A DNA stretch of 64,000 nt from Pseudoalteromonas sp. T1lg75 (GTDB taxonomy: Bacteria; Pseudomonadota; Gammaproteobacteria; Enterobacterales; Alteromonadaceae). A program made the position numbers and the translations under genes. Below the pieces are notes generated by a model. That model made no database searches, had not been told where the DNA came from, and saw only the letters and a program-made list of their open reading frames with translations. How positions within the stretch are numbered: the stretch's first letter is position 1; every line of letters begins with the position of its first letter. The stretch spans positions 306,234-370,233 of the forward strand of contig NZ_PQCD01000015.1 in the NCBI RefSeq assembly GCF_002964705.1. The letters run 5' to 3'. Below, piece by piece: positions 9,643 through 19,318 of the stretch.

Positions 9643-10420
9643 GTCGGTGGGTCGCATCCATGCCTTGGTTACGGCATTTAAAGCCGATGCGGTGATTGAC
9701 CAAATTACCTTTTTGCCACAAGGGGTAAGCAACGAGAACTATCGCGTTGATACGGAGCAGGGCACTTTGCTGGTGAAGCTTTATGGTAAGCCGGTCCCCG
9801 CTGCCGCCATCGATGCCCAACGAGCTTTGGCTCAACAAGGCGTTTGTCCCGCACCTGTGTATGTGGATAACGACCATCGCTGTGCCATTTTCGCTTATGC
9901 ACCGGGGCAGATGCCCGGAGATTTCGATGGCGAACAGGCTCTGTTACGCCTGGTGCAAATTCATGGTCTGCCAAGCGGTGGCACGGCGTTAGACTTGCAT
10001 GCCGAGCTTGCCGGTTACGCCAATGATCCCTGCTATCGCCCCTACGCCCAGGCGCTGCAAGAGGTAATAGCACTGACGCAGGCTGTAGCCGAAGATTATT
10101 GCTTTTGCCATAACGATCTGATCAAAGAGAATATTATTAGCCACCGTGGGCAGTGGCAGTGCATCGACTTTGAATATGCCCAGCATGGTGACCGCTACTT
10201 CGATTTAGCCATGTTAACCCTGAGCTTTAAGCTCTCCGCGGGTCAACAGCAGAGTTTGTTTAGCAATTACTTTCGCACGATGAAGCTGCAGGGCAACTGG
10301 CAGAAATTTAAGGCCATGCAAAAGCTGGTGGCGGCCCTAAATTACTTTTGGTATGTGCGCCATAAGGTGCAGCATCGTATCGATGAGGCTAAGCTCAGCC
10401 TGGATGCGCTCATGGCCTAA
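9635..10420 (+). CDS. Aminoglycoside/choline-kinase-fold small-molecule kinase (probable thiamine kinase)
   Basis: The 261-aa protein has the APH/choline kinase fold: an N-terminal lobe with GVSNENYRV and LLVKLYG (the ATP-binding lysine strand), the Brenner motif FCHNDLIKENII (catalytic Asp) and the metal-binding motif IDFEYA. The ATG at 9635 overlaps the transporter's stop codon, which supports coupled translation. In a PnuT-type system the kinase phosphorylates the imported vitamin and traps it. Choline or another alcohol as substrate cannot be excluded. The gene ends head-to-head with the sulfotransferase 3' end (4-bp overlap). Confidence 0.75.
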   Translation: MPESVGRIHALVTAFKADAVIDQITFLPQGVSNENYRVDTEQGTLLVKLYGKPVPAAAIDAQRALAQQGVCPAPVYVDNDHRCAIFAYAPGQMPGDFDGEQALLRLVQIHGLPSGGTALDLHAELAGYANDPCYRPYAQALQEVIALTQAVAEDYCFCHNDLIKENIISHRGQWQCIDFEYAQHGDRYFDLAMLTLSFKLSAGQQQSLFSNYFRTMKLQGNWQKFKAMQKLVAALNYFWYVRHKVQHRIDEAKLSLDALMA

Positions 10421-11952
10421 CTCTTATCTACCAAGGCCTCATATTGGCGCTGATAATGGCGCCAAAAGCCAATGGACGCCTTATTGAGTGGGCGGCGAAT
10501 TTGTAACTTGCTGGCGGTGGCACAGGCGCTGGGCTTGGTATAAAACTGCAAGCAGTCGTCCTGCCAAGGCAGCTGACAAAACGAATATAATCGGCGCAGT
10601 GCCGGCTCACCTTCGCTGACCAGGTCTTCATAGCTTTGCAAAATCACATTCTCCGGATATTTAGCGGCAAAGTGCCGCGCTAAGCGCTCATAATCATCAT
10701 AAAACGCGGCGATATCCCAAAGCGTAAAGGCATAATGATGGAAAGGGCTGTGCACCTGATAGGCCTGGCGAAAGTTGGCGATGCAGGTGTCTTCTTTGGC
10801 GCGCAGCATAAGCACGATTTTCGCTTGGGGCAGGGCATGGACGATAAAGTCGATATAGTAAAAGTTAAACGGCAGTTTATCGCAGCCGCGCTCGGCGTCT
10901 CCCTTTAATCCCCTGTAACGACCGAGGTACTCCTTTGCCAAGGTAGCCACATCTCCCTGGCCTGCTCTAGTGATGACCTCGGGCGTCAGAATGGCGGCAC
11001 CGCTTTGCCCACTTAAGCGCTTGACCCCCTGAGGGAAGTCCTGCAACTCACCTAAAGACGCCAAGTGTGGGCTTTGGCACAGTAACTGGGCTACTAAGGT
11101 GGTGCCTGAGCGAGGCATGCCCGCCACAAAGACGGCTTCAGCATCATTATCCTGTTGCGATATAAGCTGAGGCGGTGTCGAGATCAACTGCTGGCAAAAG
11201 GCCCTGTGCTTGGCGGCATCAAAGTGAATACGTTTGGCCACCGCTTCCTTGCTGTTTGCAAAGGCGTTAAAGGCCTCGGCATAGTCCCCCAGTAGTTCAT
11301 GCTCTAAAGCCAGGGCATGGAACAGGTGTTGGCGGGCGATGGCATTTTGCTCTTGTGCCAATAGGGCGGTGAGCTGCTCTATATGCGCCTGCGCTTCGGC
11401 CATGGAGCTTTGCTCGGCCAGGGCATAATGGGCGCGATAGTGATTGGGGGTGAGCTGAAGCGCCCGTTGCAACAGTTCTTTGGCTTCGCTGTTAGCGGCC
11501 ATAATGTTATGGCTGATGGCGGCGTTAACCAGAATATCGGCGTTATCCGGGGCGTATTGAGCGGCGCGCAGATGATAGCCATGAGCGTTGTGATAGTCGC
11601 CGAGACGACTATAGAGGTTCGCCAGGGTGTCCAGTTGCCCGGCGTCCGTGAGTGATTCCTGATCTAGGGTTTGCAGCGTCTGGTGGCACTCTTCGCTGCG
11701 CCCAAGCAGGTATAAAAACTTGCCGCGGTTAAGGACATACTCCGGCTGCGCCGAAATTGTCAGTGCCTTGTCCAGGAGTTTAACCGCCTTGGTCAGGTCG
11801 CCGGCCTGGGCGTTGACCTCGGCCATCAGCGACCAGGCAAGGTGATCTTCAGGATTTTGCTGCAACCGAGTGACCAGATCCTGATGAGCCTGGGTGAGCT
11901 GTTGCTGGCGTAACAGGTGCTGAATGTGGTGGCGCAATGTGGAGTCGGTCAT
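10417..11952 (-). CDS. TPR-repeat sulfotransferase
   Basis: The protein (about 511 aa from ATG 11952) has several TPR repeats in the first half (about residues 5-240) and a C-terminal sulfotransferase domain with the PAPS-binding loop VFVAGMPRSGTTL near residue 275 and a later YEDL motif. A longer reading from a TTG at 11973 would start inside the terminator hairpin of the upstream TonB receptor, so I prefer the ATG. No ribosome site is evident. It follows the receptor by 42 bases on the same strand. TPR-sulfotransferases paired with TonB receptors recur in marine proteobacteria; the substrate here is unknown. Confidence 0.88.
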   Translation of the reverse strand: MTDSTLRHHIQHLLRQQQLTQAHQDLVTRLQQNPEDHLAWSLMAEVNAQAGDLTKAVKLLDKALTISAQPEYVLNRGKFLYLLGRSEECHQTLQTLDQESLTDAGQLDTLANLYSRLGDYHNAHGYHLRAAQYAPDNADILVNAAISHNIMAANSEAKELLQRALQLTPNHYRAHYALAEQSSMAEAQAHIEQLTALLAQEQNAIARQHLFHALALEHELLGDYAEAFNAFANSKEAVAKRIHFDAAKHRAFCQQLISTPPQLISQQDNDAEAVFVAGMPRSGTTLVAQLLCQSPHLASLGELQDFPQGVKRLSGQSGAAILTPEVITRAGQGDVATLAKEYLGRYRGLKGDAERGCDKLPFNFYYIDFIVHALPQAKIVLMLRAKEDTCIANFRQAYQVHSPFHHYAFTLWDIAAFYDDYERLARHFAAKYPENVILQSYEDLVSEGEPALRRLYSFCQLPWQDDCLQFYTKPSACATASKLQIRRPLNKASIGFWRHYQRQYEALVDKS

Positions 11953-11957
11953 ATCAA

Positions 11958-11988
11958 TAAAAAAAGGGGGCAACCTTGGTTGCCCCTT
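11958..11988 (-). terminator. Terminator between the TonB receptor and the sulfotransferase
   Basis: On the minus strand, GGGGCAACC / GGTTGCCCC form a stem (loop AA) followed by a run of seven T. It lies between the receptor stop (11995) and the sulfotransferase ATG (11952), so the T-run ends about 6 bases before the start codon. Expression of the sulfotransferase would need read-through or an internal promoter. Confidence 0.85.
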
Positions 11989-11994
11989 AGTGTA

Positions 11995-14430
11995 TTACAG
12001 CTCGAAGTTATAGGTAAACTTCATGCCAATGGTCCGTGGAGTGGTGATGTAGTGACCATACACCCGTTGCAATTCAGGCAGCTCATGGTTTTGGTCGGCA
12101 TAGCGCCCCATACCCGCCCAGGATTTATCACGACGAGTCGAGGTGAAGGCGTACTTGTCGAACAGGTTGTCGACATACAGGGTGGCCGACCACATATCTC
12201 CGGAGATCTTGGCGGACAGATTGCTAAGCGCATAGCCCGGCAGCACTTCGCCGTCGGCCTTCAGACCCACCTTGGTATAGACATCGCTTTGTGCGGTCAG
12301 GCCATAGTTGATGTTTAACAACTTGTCGCCAAACACTTCATTTTCGTAGCTGACCCCGAGCGATGCTTGATGCTCTGGCGAGCCAGGCAGGCGGTCGCCG
12401 TCGGCACCGTCGTAATACGCCTGGTCCGGCTCATACACATCAAAGAGCATAGGGGCATCTTCGGTCAGTTCAGCCTTGGCATAGGAATAGGTGGCATACA
12501 CAGTCCAGTTATCGCCTAACAGCGCACGGGTCGATAACTCAACGCCTTGGGAGCGGGCCGAGCCAGCGTTGGCGGTAATGATCTCCTGACCATTGACCGT
12601 GGTCGACTGAATTTGTGCATCGTCCCAATCAACGCTAAAGAGCGCGGCATTGAAGTGCAGTTTGTTACGTAACCAGGTTGATTTAATACCTAGCTCATAG
12701 TTGGTGGTGGTGTCCGGCTTATAGGCCATTTCATTGGGCAGGGCACAGATAATTTGTTGTTCTGGCAGCTGCTCGGGGCACGACTCCAGGCCATTACTAC
12801 CGCCGATGCGAAAGCCTTCACTGATGGTGAAGTAGGTGACCAAACCATTGTCAAAGGTGTAGTTGGCGTTGAACTTAAACAGGCTGCCGTCATCTTCGGC
12901 ACTGCTTGGTTCCAGGTCGACATCCGCTCGCGAGGCATAGAATACATCATCCCAGGCATCGAATAAGGGCGTGGCCGAACCGGATTTGGAGTCGATTTCA
13001 TACTCGTAAAAACGTGCGCCCAGGGTGATGTTGAACTGATCGGTAAAGGCATAGCCCACCTCACCAAACAAGGCTTTTTCCGTGGTATCTGACTCGGTGA
13101 TAGCAATGTACTCTAGGTCCGGTTCGATATTGGGAATGTCGCTGCCATAGTCGAAGTTATCGAAGCCCGGGGCATATTCCCTGTCGTCCGATTTGCTTTC
13201 AAACTTGTTGTAGTAAGCGCCAACAATCCAGTTCCAGGGCCCATCATGGCTGGAAACCAGGCGCAGCTCCTGGGTAAAGCTGTCTTGCTCACTGGTGTCC
13301 TTGGTGTAATCGACAAAGGCCGGGAAGTTGGCGTAGCCGGTCCAGATATCGTAAAGCAGATCGGTTTGATCGCGCTGACCTTCTTGTTCATAGCTCGACC
13401 AGCCCGAGGCCGAAACCAGCTCGGCAAAGCCTAAATCGGCTTTTAGCTCCAGGCTAAGCAATTCATCTTCTTGCTCATTGGGCTCTTCAACACGGTAGGC
13501 TGAGTCGTATTTGCCGACCAAGTCGTGAATGGGGTTATCCGGGCTGATGCTGCCGTATTGGGTGATCGAGTTGCCGCCGTGTTCCTGCTTTTGATAGAAG
13601 TAGTTGAGGGTGCCCTCGAACACTTCATTGGGAGCCCAGCGCAGTGACAGACGCGCCGTGGTAATGTCTTCATCATTGGCGTCTTCGACCTGTTTAAGGT
13701 TCGCTTTGACCTCGTCGGCATTGTTCCAATCCGGGTCGGGTAGGGATACACCTGGCTCGCGCACCACGAAATTGTAATCCATATATCCTGGATTATGGTA
13801 GTAGTTTACGCTGGCACGGACCGCCAGTTCGTCTTCTATGATAGGGGTATTAAATACAAAACCCCCTTCGCCGCCCATGCCATCGCTTTGTGACAAGGTA
13901 AACAGGTCGCCGCTGATTTGCCCTTCTGTGATGTCCAGTACCGGCGCCTTAAGCATATAACGAATGGCGCCACCGAGCGTACCGGCACCGTACAGGGTGC
14001 CTTGTGGGCCGATCAGCACCTCGACGCGCTCCACGTCGGTAAGACGTAAATTGATATTAAGGGGGATCTCACCCAAATAGGTGGCCACGGTACCACTGTC
14101 GGAGGCACGCTCCGACGAGTTGGTGTTTAAGCCGCGCACTATGATAGGCGAGCCTTCACGTCCGCCCTGATCGGTAATGGTCAGGCCTGGTACCCAGCGC
14201 GCCACGTCTTCGAGCTGAGCAATATTTTGATCTTTCATCACGTCGGCATCCATGGCGGTGATGTTGAGCGGCGCCTCTTGCGCCGAACCGCTGCGACGAG
14301 TCGCGGTAATTTGAATGACTTCCAATGCCTTTTCTTGCTTGATTTCGCTATTGGCTTGCTCGGCGTTGGCGTAGCCACATAAGCAGCCGGCAATGGCCGT
14401 AGCCAGTAGTGTTGGCTTAAATTTACCCAT
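11995..14430 (-). CDS. TonB-dependent outer membrane receptor
   Basis: The 811-aa protein has a signal peptide ending near AYANA, a TonB-box-like segment (EVIQITATRR), a plug domain with PLNITAM, VPGLTI and IIVRGLN motifs and GPQGTLYGAGTLGGAIRY, and a beta-barrel with alternating aromatic strands and a C-terminal phenylalanine-containing strand. The start at 14430 follows a GGGTAA ribosome-like site. It imports an unknown siderophore, glycan or vitamin across the outer membrane using TonB energy. It is followed by a TPR-sulfotransferase, a recurring pairing. About 670 bases of AT-rich DNA lie upstream. Confidence 0.93.
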   Translation of the reverse strand: MGKFKPTLLATAIAGCLCGYANAEQANSEIKQEKALEVIQITATRRSGSAQEAPLNITAMDADVMKDQNIAQLEDVARWVPGLTITDQGGREGSPIIVRGLNTNSSERASDSGTVATYLGEIPLNINLRLTDVERVEVLIGPQGTLYGAGTLGGAIRYMLKAPVLDITEGQISGDLFTLSQSDGMGGEGGFVFNTPIIEDELAVRASVNYYHNPGYMDYNFVVREPGVSLPDPDWNNADEVKANLKQVEDANDEDITTARLSLRWAPNEVFEGTLNYFYQKQEHGGNSITQYGSISPDNPIHDLVGKYDSAYRVEEPNEQEDELLSLELKADLGFAELVSASGWSSYEQEGQRDQTDLLYDIWTGYANFPAFVDYTKDTSEQDSFTQELRLVSSHDGPWNWIVGAYYNKFESKSDDREYAPGFDNFDYGSDIPNIEPDLEYIAITESDTTEKALFGEVGYAFTDQFNITLGARFYEYEIDSKSGSATPLFDAWDDVFYASRADVDLEPSSAEDDGSLFKFNANYTFDNGLVTYFTISEGFRIGGSNGLESCPEQLPEQQIICALPNEMAYKPDTTTNYELGIKSTWLRNKLHFNAALFSVDWDDAQIQSTTVNGQEIITANAGSARSQGVELSTRALLGDNWTVYATYSYAKAELTEDAPMLFDVYEPDQAYYDGADGDRLPGSPEHQASLGVSYENEVFGDKLLNINYGLTAQSDVYTKVGLKADGEVLPGYALSNLSAKISGDMWSATLYVDNLFDKYAFTSTRRDKSWAGMGRYADQNHELPELQRVYGHYITTPRTIGMKFTYNFEL

Positions 14431-15104
14431 GTTGTATTACCCTGTGATTTTGATATAGCAATGCAATCTGCCATTCAATAAAAAGCATGTTAACAATAAT
14501 TAAACAACCCCCTAAAAAAGGGACGGAAATTAATATTCAATCATTGCGCTTTTTTATTCTCTATTTGCCGGGTCACGTGCATTTTTGTGCAAAAATATTC
14601 GCTATTTTTTTGCGTGATATTGCTCTAAAGGCGGACTTTTGATGTTAGGAACTAATTTCTATATTTCCCATCCAGCCGGGCATTTTGACTCGGAAATAAA
14701 GGTTTTCTGAATTTAAATGCAAGTATAGGGAATTTAAATTCAATTTATAGGTTTTTCTAGTCAATATATTGTGGTTATTTTGTTGTTTTTTTGTAGCTGC
14801 TCTGATCTGGTGCATAAAAATGCTGGAAGTGCGTTTACTCTGCATATATAAGCTGTTGTTTTTATGCCAATAATGGCTGTTGTCTACGCTTTTTATCCAG
14901 AGCTTTGAACAACTGGGCAGCGCGCAAAAAGACAGGCGGGAGCCTCCCCTTGTTTAAGTCTGAAATCTCAGTCGATAAACTGGATGAGTCGGCTACTTTG
15001 TCACTGCATAAATTATCGCCATCCGATTAGCGAGGGCTGGTATTTCCTCAGGGATGCCATTACTATAGGCGCAGTTGGCGCTATCCCATGCTGCCGACTC
15101 CGCT
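14431..15104. other. Non-coding AT-rich region upstream of TonB receptor and tRNA
   Basis: No convincing gene is visible. The stretch is strongly AT-rich between about 14450 and 14870, as expected for the promoter region of the receptor read leftwards. It is followed on the plus strand by the tRNA-Arg gene. Confidence 0.5.
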
Positions 15105-15179
15105 GCTCTCGTGGTGAAATGGATATCACGTGGCCCTCCGGAGGCCAAGTTCTAGGTTCGATCCCTAGCGAGAGCGCCA
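15105..15179 (+). tRNA. tRNA-Arg (anticodon CCG)
   Basis: A complete cloverleaf is visible: acceptor stem GCTCTCG/CGAGAGC, D arm GTGA/TCAC, anticodon stem TGGCC/GGCCA with loop CTCCGGA (anticodon CCG, reads CGG), T arm CTAGG-TTCGATC-CCTAG, discriminator G and encoded CCA at 15177-15179. It stands alone between two TonB receptor genes. I found no direct repeat of its 3' end nearby, so it does not appear to be a used attachment site here. Confidence 0.95.
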
Positions 15180-15545
15180 TTACTGGCCAATCAGTAAGTT
15201 ATATTTTTATTCCTTCACCCCGCTTCATTTTTGTTTGGTTGTTTCGGTGCTTATAAATTTGCCCCCCCGGCTAGGCGTTAACCCTTAGTGGACTGTGTTG
15301 TCATTAATCCGCAAAATTATTTCACCTCTCCTTATCGTGAATATGCCTATAAAACAGGCGGTAAGCTGTGTTTTCTTGCATGATTTTAGCGACCGGTTAG
15401 CACCTTGTTTACGCCTGAAACAGCCTGTTATTGAGTGCTAATTTCGGTGAATAAGTTAGTTTATTTTGCTATTTGCTGTTACCAAAACGGCTACGTATGA
15501 TTGCCTCCTTTTTTATCACCTAGTTCCAGTATTCGGGGGATTTTC
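15180..15545. other. Intergenic region between tRNA-Arg and TonB receptor
   Basis: No gene is seen. It holds the promoter region of the receptor starting at 15546. No riboswitch consensus (TPP, cobalamin) could be recognised. Confidence 0.5.
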
Positions 15546-18068
15546 ATGACAATTACAACCAAGCACCTGGCTTTAAGTCTGGCTATCGCATCGGCATTGG
15601 GCAGTGCGCCAAGCCTTGCCACCAAGGCGCAAAACGACAACGCGGCAGAGCAAGATATGGAAGTGATTGCCGTGACCGGTACTCGCCGCAGCCTGCGTAG
15701 CCTGGGAGAGAGCACGGTGCCCGTCGATGTGATCACCAGTGCTGACATGACCAGCACCGGCCAGTTGGAAATCAGCCAGGTGTTGGCTTCTCAGGTGCCG
15801 AGCTTTAACTACCCCAGTGCCACCCTGGCGGATGGTACGGATCACGCCCGTCCAGCGGTATTGCGCGGTTTGGCCCCGGACCATACCCTGGTACTGGTTA
15901 ATGGCAAGCGTCGTCACGCCGGTGCCCTGTTAAGTCTAGGTGGCGTAGTGGGTCGCGGCTCGACCGCGGTGGATTTAAATATGATCCCCGTTGCCGCCAT
16001 TAAGCGCGTGGAAGTGTTGCGCGACGGTGCCGCCGCTCAGTACGGCTCAGATGCCATAGCCGGGGTGATCAATATAGTGCTAAAGGACGCCGATGAAGGC
16101 GGTAGCATCAGTGCCACCTACGGCGAGTACGATACGCAAATGGCTGGTGCGCCTCAGCTGGAGCGTGTCTATGCCGACAACAATGGCGACTTGGCTTTTG
16201 TAACCGGTGATGACCGCCGGATCAACGATGGTGCCAACCGCACCTTCAGTGCCAACACGGGTTTAGCCTTGGGCGATGATGGCTTTGTGAATATCGCCCT
16301 GGAGTATCGTGACCATGAGCCAACCCTGCGCTCTGGTTTTGATCCTCGCGAACAATATGCCCGTCTTGACGACGGCAGCCTGGACCCGCGCGAATTTACC
16401 ATAGAGCGTTACAATCACCGCTTTGGTAAGGCGGCACTGGAAGATGTCGCCTTGTTTATCAATAGCGGCTATGAGCTGGGTCAGGGCTATCGCTTGTATG
16501 CCTTCGGCAGCTACTCCGAGCGTGAAGGCAATTCCGGCGGTTTCTATCGCCGTGCCAAAGACAGTCGCAACGTGCTCGCGCTTTATCCCGATGGCTTCTT
16601 GCCGCAGATTGATACTGACGTACAGGATTATGCCTTGGCCCTTGGTCTGGAAGGGGAGAGCGGCGACTGGAGCTGGGATATCAGTAGCAACTATGGCCGC
16701 AATGATTTTGCCTTCGGCGTCAGCAACAGTCTGAATACCTCGCTAGGCATTAATAGCCCGAGGGAGTTCGATAACGGCGCCCTGGTGTATGACCAATGGT
16801 TGTTAAACGCCGATGCCAGTACCGTGCTTGATTTAGGTTTAAACGATGATGTGTTTTTCACTATCGGTGTCGAGTATCGTCGTGAGGGCTACCAAATAGA
16901 GCCGGGTGAAGAGGCCTCCTATATTACCGCCGTCGATAGCAACGGCGCTCCGTTAGGAGCCGGAGGTGCCCAGGTATTGCCTGGTTTTAGCCCCGCCAGT
17001 GTGACCGATGAAAGTCGCTACAATATGGCGCTGTTTGCGGAATTCGATACCTATCTCAACGAGGATTGGAACCTGGTTTTGGCCGGTCGCCTGGAAGACT
17101 ACAGTGATTTCGGCAGCACCTTTACGGCGAAACTGGCAAGCCGCTATAGCATTAGCGACAACCTAAGCCTACGCGGTGCAATCAGCAGCGGTTTCCGGGC
17201 GCCCTCTTTGGCACAAAGCTCATACCGCCAGATCTCTACCGTGTTGGAAAACAACCAGCCATTTGAAGTTGGTTTGTTCCCCGCCGATACCGCTGCGGCA
17301 CAGGCCTTGGGAGCTAAGCCGCTGGAGGCCGAAGAGTCGGTCAATATCACCGCCGGCTTTATCTATAATCGCGGCGCCTTCAGCCTGACCCTGGATGCTT
17401 ATCGTATCGATATCGACGATCGCATCGTGTTGTCGGAAAACCTCGAGGGCGACGAAGTGGCGGCGATTCTTGCGGCGGCCGGTGAGACCAATGTTGAGAG
17501 CGTGCGCTATTTCACCAATGCCATCGACTCGCGTACACAGGGCGTGGATATTGTCGCTACCTACCAGCTTGATTTGGCAACCTGGGGTGATATGCGCTTA
17601 AGCGCGGCGGCCAACTTTAACGACACCGAGATCACCGCCGTTAAAGACAATCCGGCGCAGTTGGATTCATTGGGTGAAAGCTACCAGTTGTTTGCCCGTC
17701 GTGAAATCGGCCGTTTTGAAGAGGGCACCCCGGATAGCAAATTAAACCTGGCGGCGACATGGGATTTGGGTCAGTGGCAAACCACTTTAAGAGTGACCCG
17801 TTATGGGGAAGTGGCGGACATTTCCTCACAGCCGGAGCGTGACGAATACCTGGATGCCAAATGGCTGACCGATCTGGAAGTAGCCTATCATCCTGATGCT
17901 AGTTGGAAGCTGGCGTTAGGCGCCAATAACCTGTTCGATCAATACCCGCAGGCGACGGTGGACAATGTCGGTCAGTCTGATTTTAACCAGATTTTCCCTT
18001 ATACGCCGTTTGCGCCTTATAGCCTGGACGGGCGCTTTATCTACGGCAATATTACCTATCGTTTTTAG
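15546..18068 (+). CDS. TonB-dependent outer membrane receptor
   Basis: I choose ATG 15546 because GGGGGA lies 7 bases upstream and the signal peptide (LALSLAIASALGSAPSLA) begins right after; the frame is open upstream to 15501. The 840-aa product has a TonB-box-like EVIAVTGTRR segment, a plug domain with VLRGLAPDHTLVLVNGKRRH and RDGAAAQYGSDAIAGVINIVL, and a beta-barrel ending in an aromatic strand with terminal Phe. The plug resembles receptors for iron complexes or small nutrients; the ligand cannot be told. It is a single gene flanked by a tRNA and a terminator. Confidence 0.93.
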   Translation: MTITTKHLALSLAIASALGSAPSLATKAQNDNAAEQDMEVIAVTGTRRSLRSLGESTVPVDVITSADMTSTGQLEISQVLASQVPSFNYPSATLADGTDHARPAVLRGLAPDHTLVLVNGKRRHAGALLSLGGVVGRGSTAVDLNMIPVAAIKRVEVLRDGAAAQYGSDAIAGVINIVLKDADEGGSISATYGEYDTQMAGAPQLERVYADNNGDLAFVTGDDRRINDGANRTFSANTGLALGDDGFVNIALEYRDHEPTLRSGFDPREQYARLDDGSLDPREFTIERYNHRFGKAALEDVALFINSGYELGQGYRLYAFGSYSEREGNSGGFYRRAKDSRNVLALYPDGFLPQIDTDVQDYALALGLEGESGDWSWDISSNYGRNDFAFGVSNSLNTSLGINSPREFDNGALVYDQWLLNADASTVLDLGLNDDVFFTIGVEYRREGYQIEPGEEASYITAVDSNGAPLGAGGAQVLPGFSPASVTDESRYNMALFAEFDTYLNEDWNLVLAGRLEDYSDFGSTFTAKLASRYSISDNLSLRGAISSGFRAPSLAQSSYRQISTVLENNQPFEVGLFPADTAAAQALGAKPLEAEESVNITAGFIYNRGAFSLTLDAYRIDIDDRIVLSENLEGDEVAAILAAAGETNVESVRYFTNAIDSRTQGVDIVATYQLDLATWGDMRLSAAANFNDTEITAVKDNPAQLDSLGESYQLFARREIGRFEEGTPDSKLNLAATWDLGQWQTTLRVTRYGEVADISSQPERDEYLDAKWLTDLEVAYHPDASWKLALGANNLFDQYPQATVDNVGQSDFNQIFPYTPFAPYSLDGRFIYGNITYRF

Positions 18069-18087
18069 TGAACTAAAAGCAATTACC

Positions 18088-18111
18088 CGGGGCTCAATGA
18101 GCCCTTTTTTT
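18088..18111 (+). terminator. Terminator after TonB receptor
   Basis: A GGGCTC / GAGCCC stem with loop AAT is followed by seven T, 20-odd bases after the receptor stop codon. Confidence 0.85.
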
Positions 18112-18162
18112 AGCGCTATGCTATAAGACAAGAGTGCATTTGTTTTAAAGGAGGGGAAGTGG

Positions 18163-18375
18163 ATGACCTATACGCCGATTTCCTGCGAGCAGCATGACCT
18201 AATTGAGATTTTTTGTATGCGCCACAATAAGGTGGCGGTGACACTGCACAGCGGCGAGCAATTTTTTGCCCGTGCAGAAGATGTGGGGATCATCAGTGGC
18301 CAGGGTGAGTGGCTGCACTTTAGCAACCACAGCAGTGTGCGCCTGGATCAGATCAAAGCCATTTCTTTAGCTTAA
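18163..18375 (+). CDS. rof: Rho-binding antiterminator (Rof/YaeO family)
   Basis: A 70-aa protein matching the Rof family in length and pattern: N-terminal YTPISCEQHDLIEI, a central basic strand, then SVRLDQIKAIS near the C-terminus. In E. coli, Rof binds Rho next to its primary RNA site and blocks termination. AAGGAGGGG precedes the ATG, a strong ribosome site. The last 23 bases overlap the 3' end of the convergent zntB-like gene, so antisense pairing of the two mRNA ends is possible. Confidence 0.82.
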   Translation: MTYTPISCEQHDLIEIFCMRHNKVAVTLHSGEQFFARAEDVGIISGQGEWLHFSNHSSVRLDQIKAISLA

Positions 18376-19318
18376 AATAAACGGCAATCAAGGCGGTCAG
18401 AGCCACCAGGGCAATGACGAAAATGGCAAAAGCCGCATCGGACTCGGTGCCCGGTATGCCGCCTATATTGACTCCCAGCAGACCGGTCAAAAAGCCCAAA
18501 GGCAAGAAGAGCGCCGCCACCACAGACATCACATACATACGTTTATTTAACTGGTCAGAAACCTGGCTAGAGACCTCTTGTTGAATAATTTGTGCACGCT
18601 CTATATTCATATCCAACTCTTCTAAATAGCGCACCAAATGGTTGATGGTCTCGCTAAGGCGCGAGCAATCATCGTCTTGGAGCCAGCTTGGCTGTTGGCT
18701 TAACAGGCCGCGCAGCGCGTCTTTTTGTGGGCGGATATAGCGTTTGAGGCCTATGGTTTGTCGGCGCACCTGAGAGAGCGCATTGTGATCATGGGGCTTG
18801 GCACTGTCGACCTGCTCCTCAAATTGATCGAGCTTGTCTTCGAGTTCATCGATGACGTCTTGCATCCGCGAGGTAAGGTTTTCGCTCAGTTGGCAGATAA
18901 GCGAGGATGCATCCTTGGGGCCCTTGCCTGCGCGCAGTGTATCCGCTAGAGCGCTGACCGATAGCAGGCGGCGATGACGGGTCGACACTATCAGGCGTTC
19001 GCTCACATAGAGGCGAATTGACACCATGTCGTCCGGCGTTTGTGCCGGGTTAAGGTTCACCCCACGCAAAAACATCAGCGTACCTTGGCCCTCGGACACC
19101 ATGCGTGGACGAGTTTCTTCGGCCAGCAGTGATTGGTAGGCAAAATCACTGAGGTTAACGCCGTCAAGGTAGTCCTGAGCTTCATCAAAGCAATAATCGA
19201 GATGCAGCCATAGAAGCCCGTCACTGCTTTGCCAGGCGCTAATTTGTTCCTTATTGGTTAGCTCCTTGCTAACACCACCTTGGCCGTCGAGCACTAAAGC
19301 ATGGATTAATGCACTCAT
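18353..19318 (-). CDS. zntB: CorA/ZntB-family zinc transporter
   Basis: The 321-aa protein has a long cytoplasmic N-terminal domain with coiled-coil helices (ELEDKLDQFEEQ...), then two C-terminal membrane helices with the pore-loop signature GVNIGGIPG, the ZntB variant of the CorA GMN motif. The longer reading starts at 19342; I choose ATG 19318 because it follows GGGAA and matches the family N-terminus. It moves Zn2+ across the inner membrane. Its 3' end overlaps rof tail to tail. Confidence 0.88.
   Translation of the reverse strand: MSALIHALVLDGQGGVSKELTNKEQISAWQSSDGLLWLHLDYCFDEAQDYLDGVNLSDFAYQSLLAEETRPRMVSEGQGTLMFLRGVNLNPAQTPDDMVSIRLYVSERLIVSTRHRRLLSVSALADTLRAGKGPKDASSLICQLSENLTSRMQDVIDELEDKLDQFEEQVDSAKPHDHNALSQVRRQTIGLKRYIRPQKDALRGLLSQQPSWLQDDDCSRLSETINHLVRYLEELDMNIERAQIIQQEVSSQVSDQLNKRMYVMSVVAALFLPLGFLTGLLGVNIGGIPGTESDAAFAIFVIALVALTALIAVYFKLKKWL

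Noticed and set aside
15105..15179. tRNA-Arg as an attachment site for a mobile element
   Set aside because: No second copy of its 3' end and no integrase nearby; the neighbouring receptors look chromosomal.
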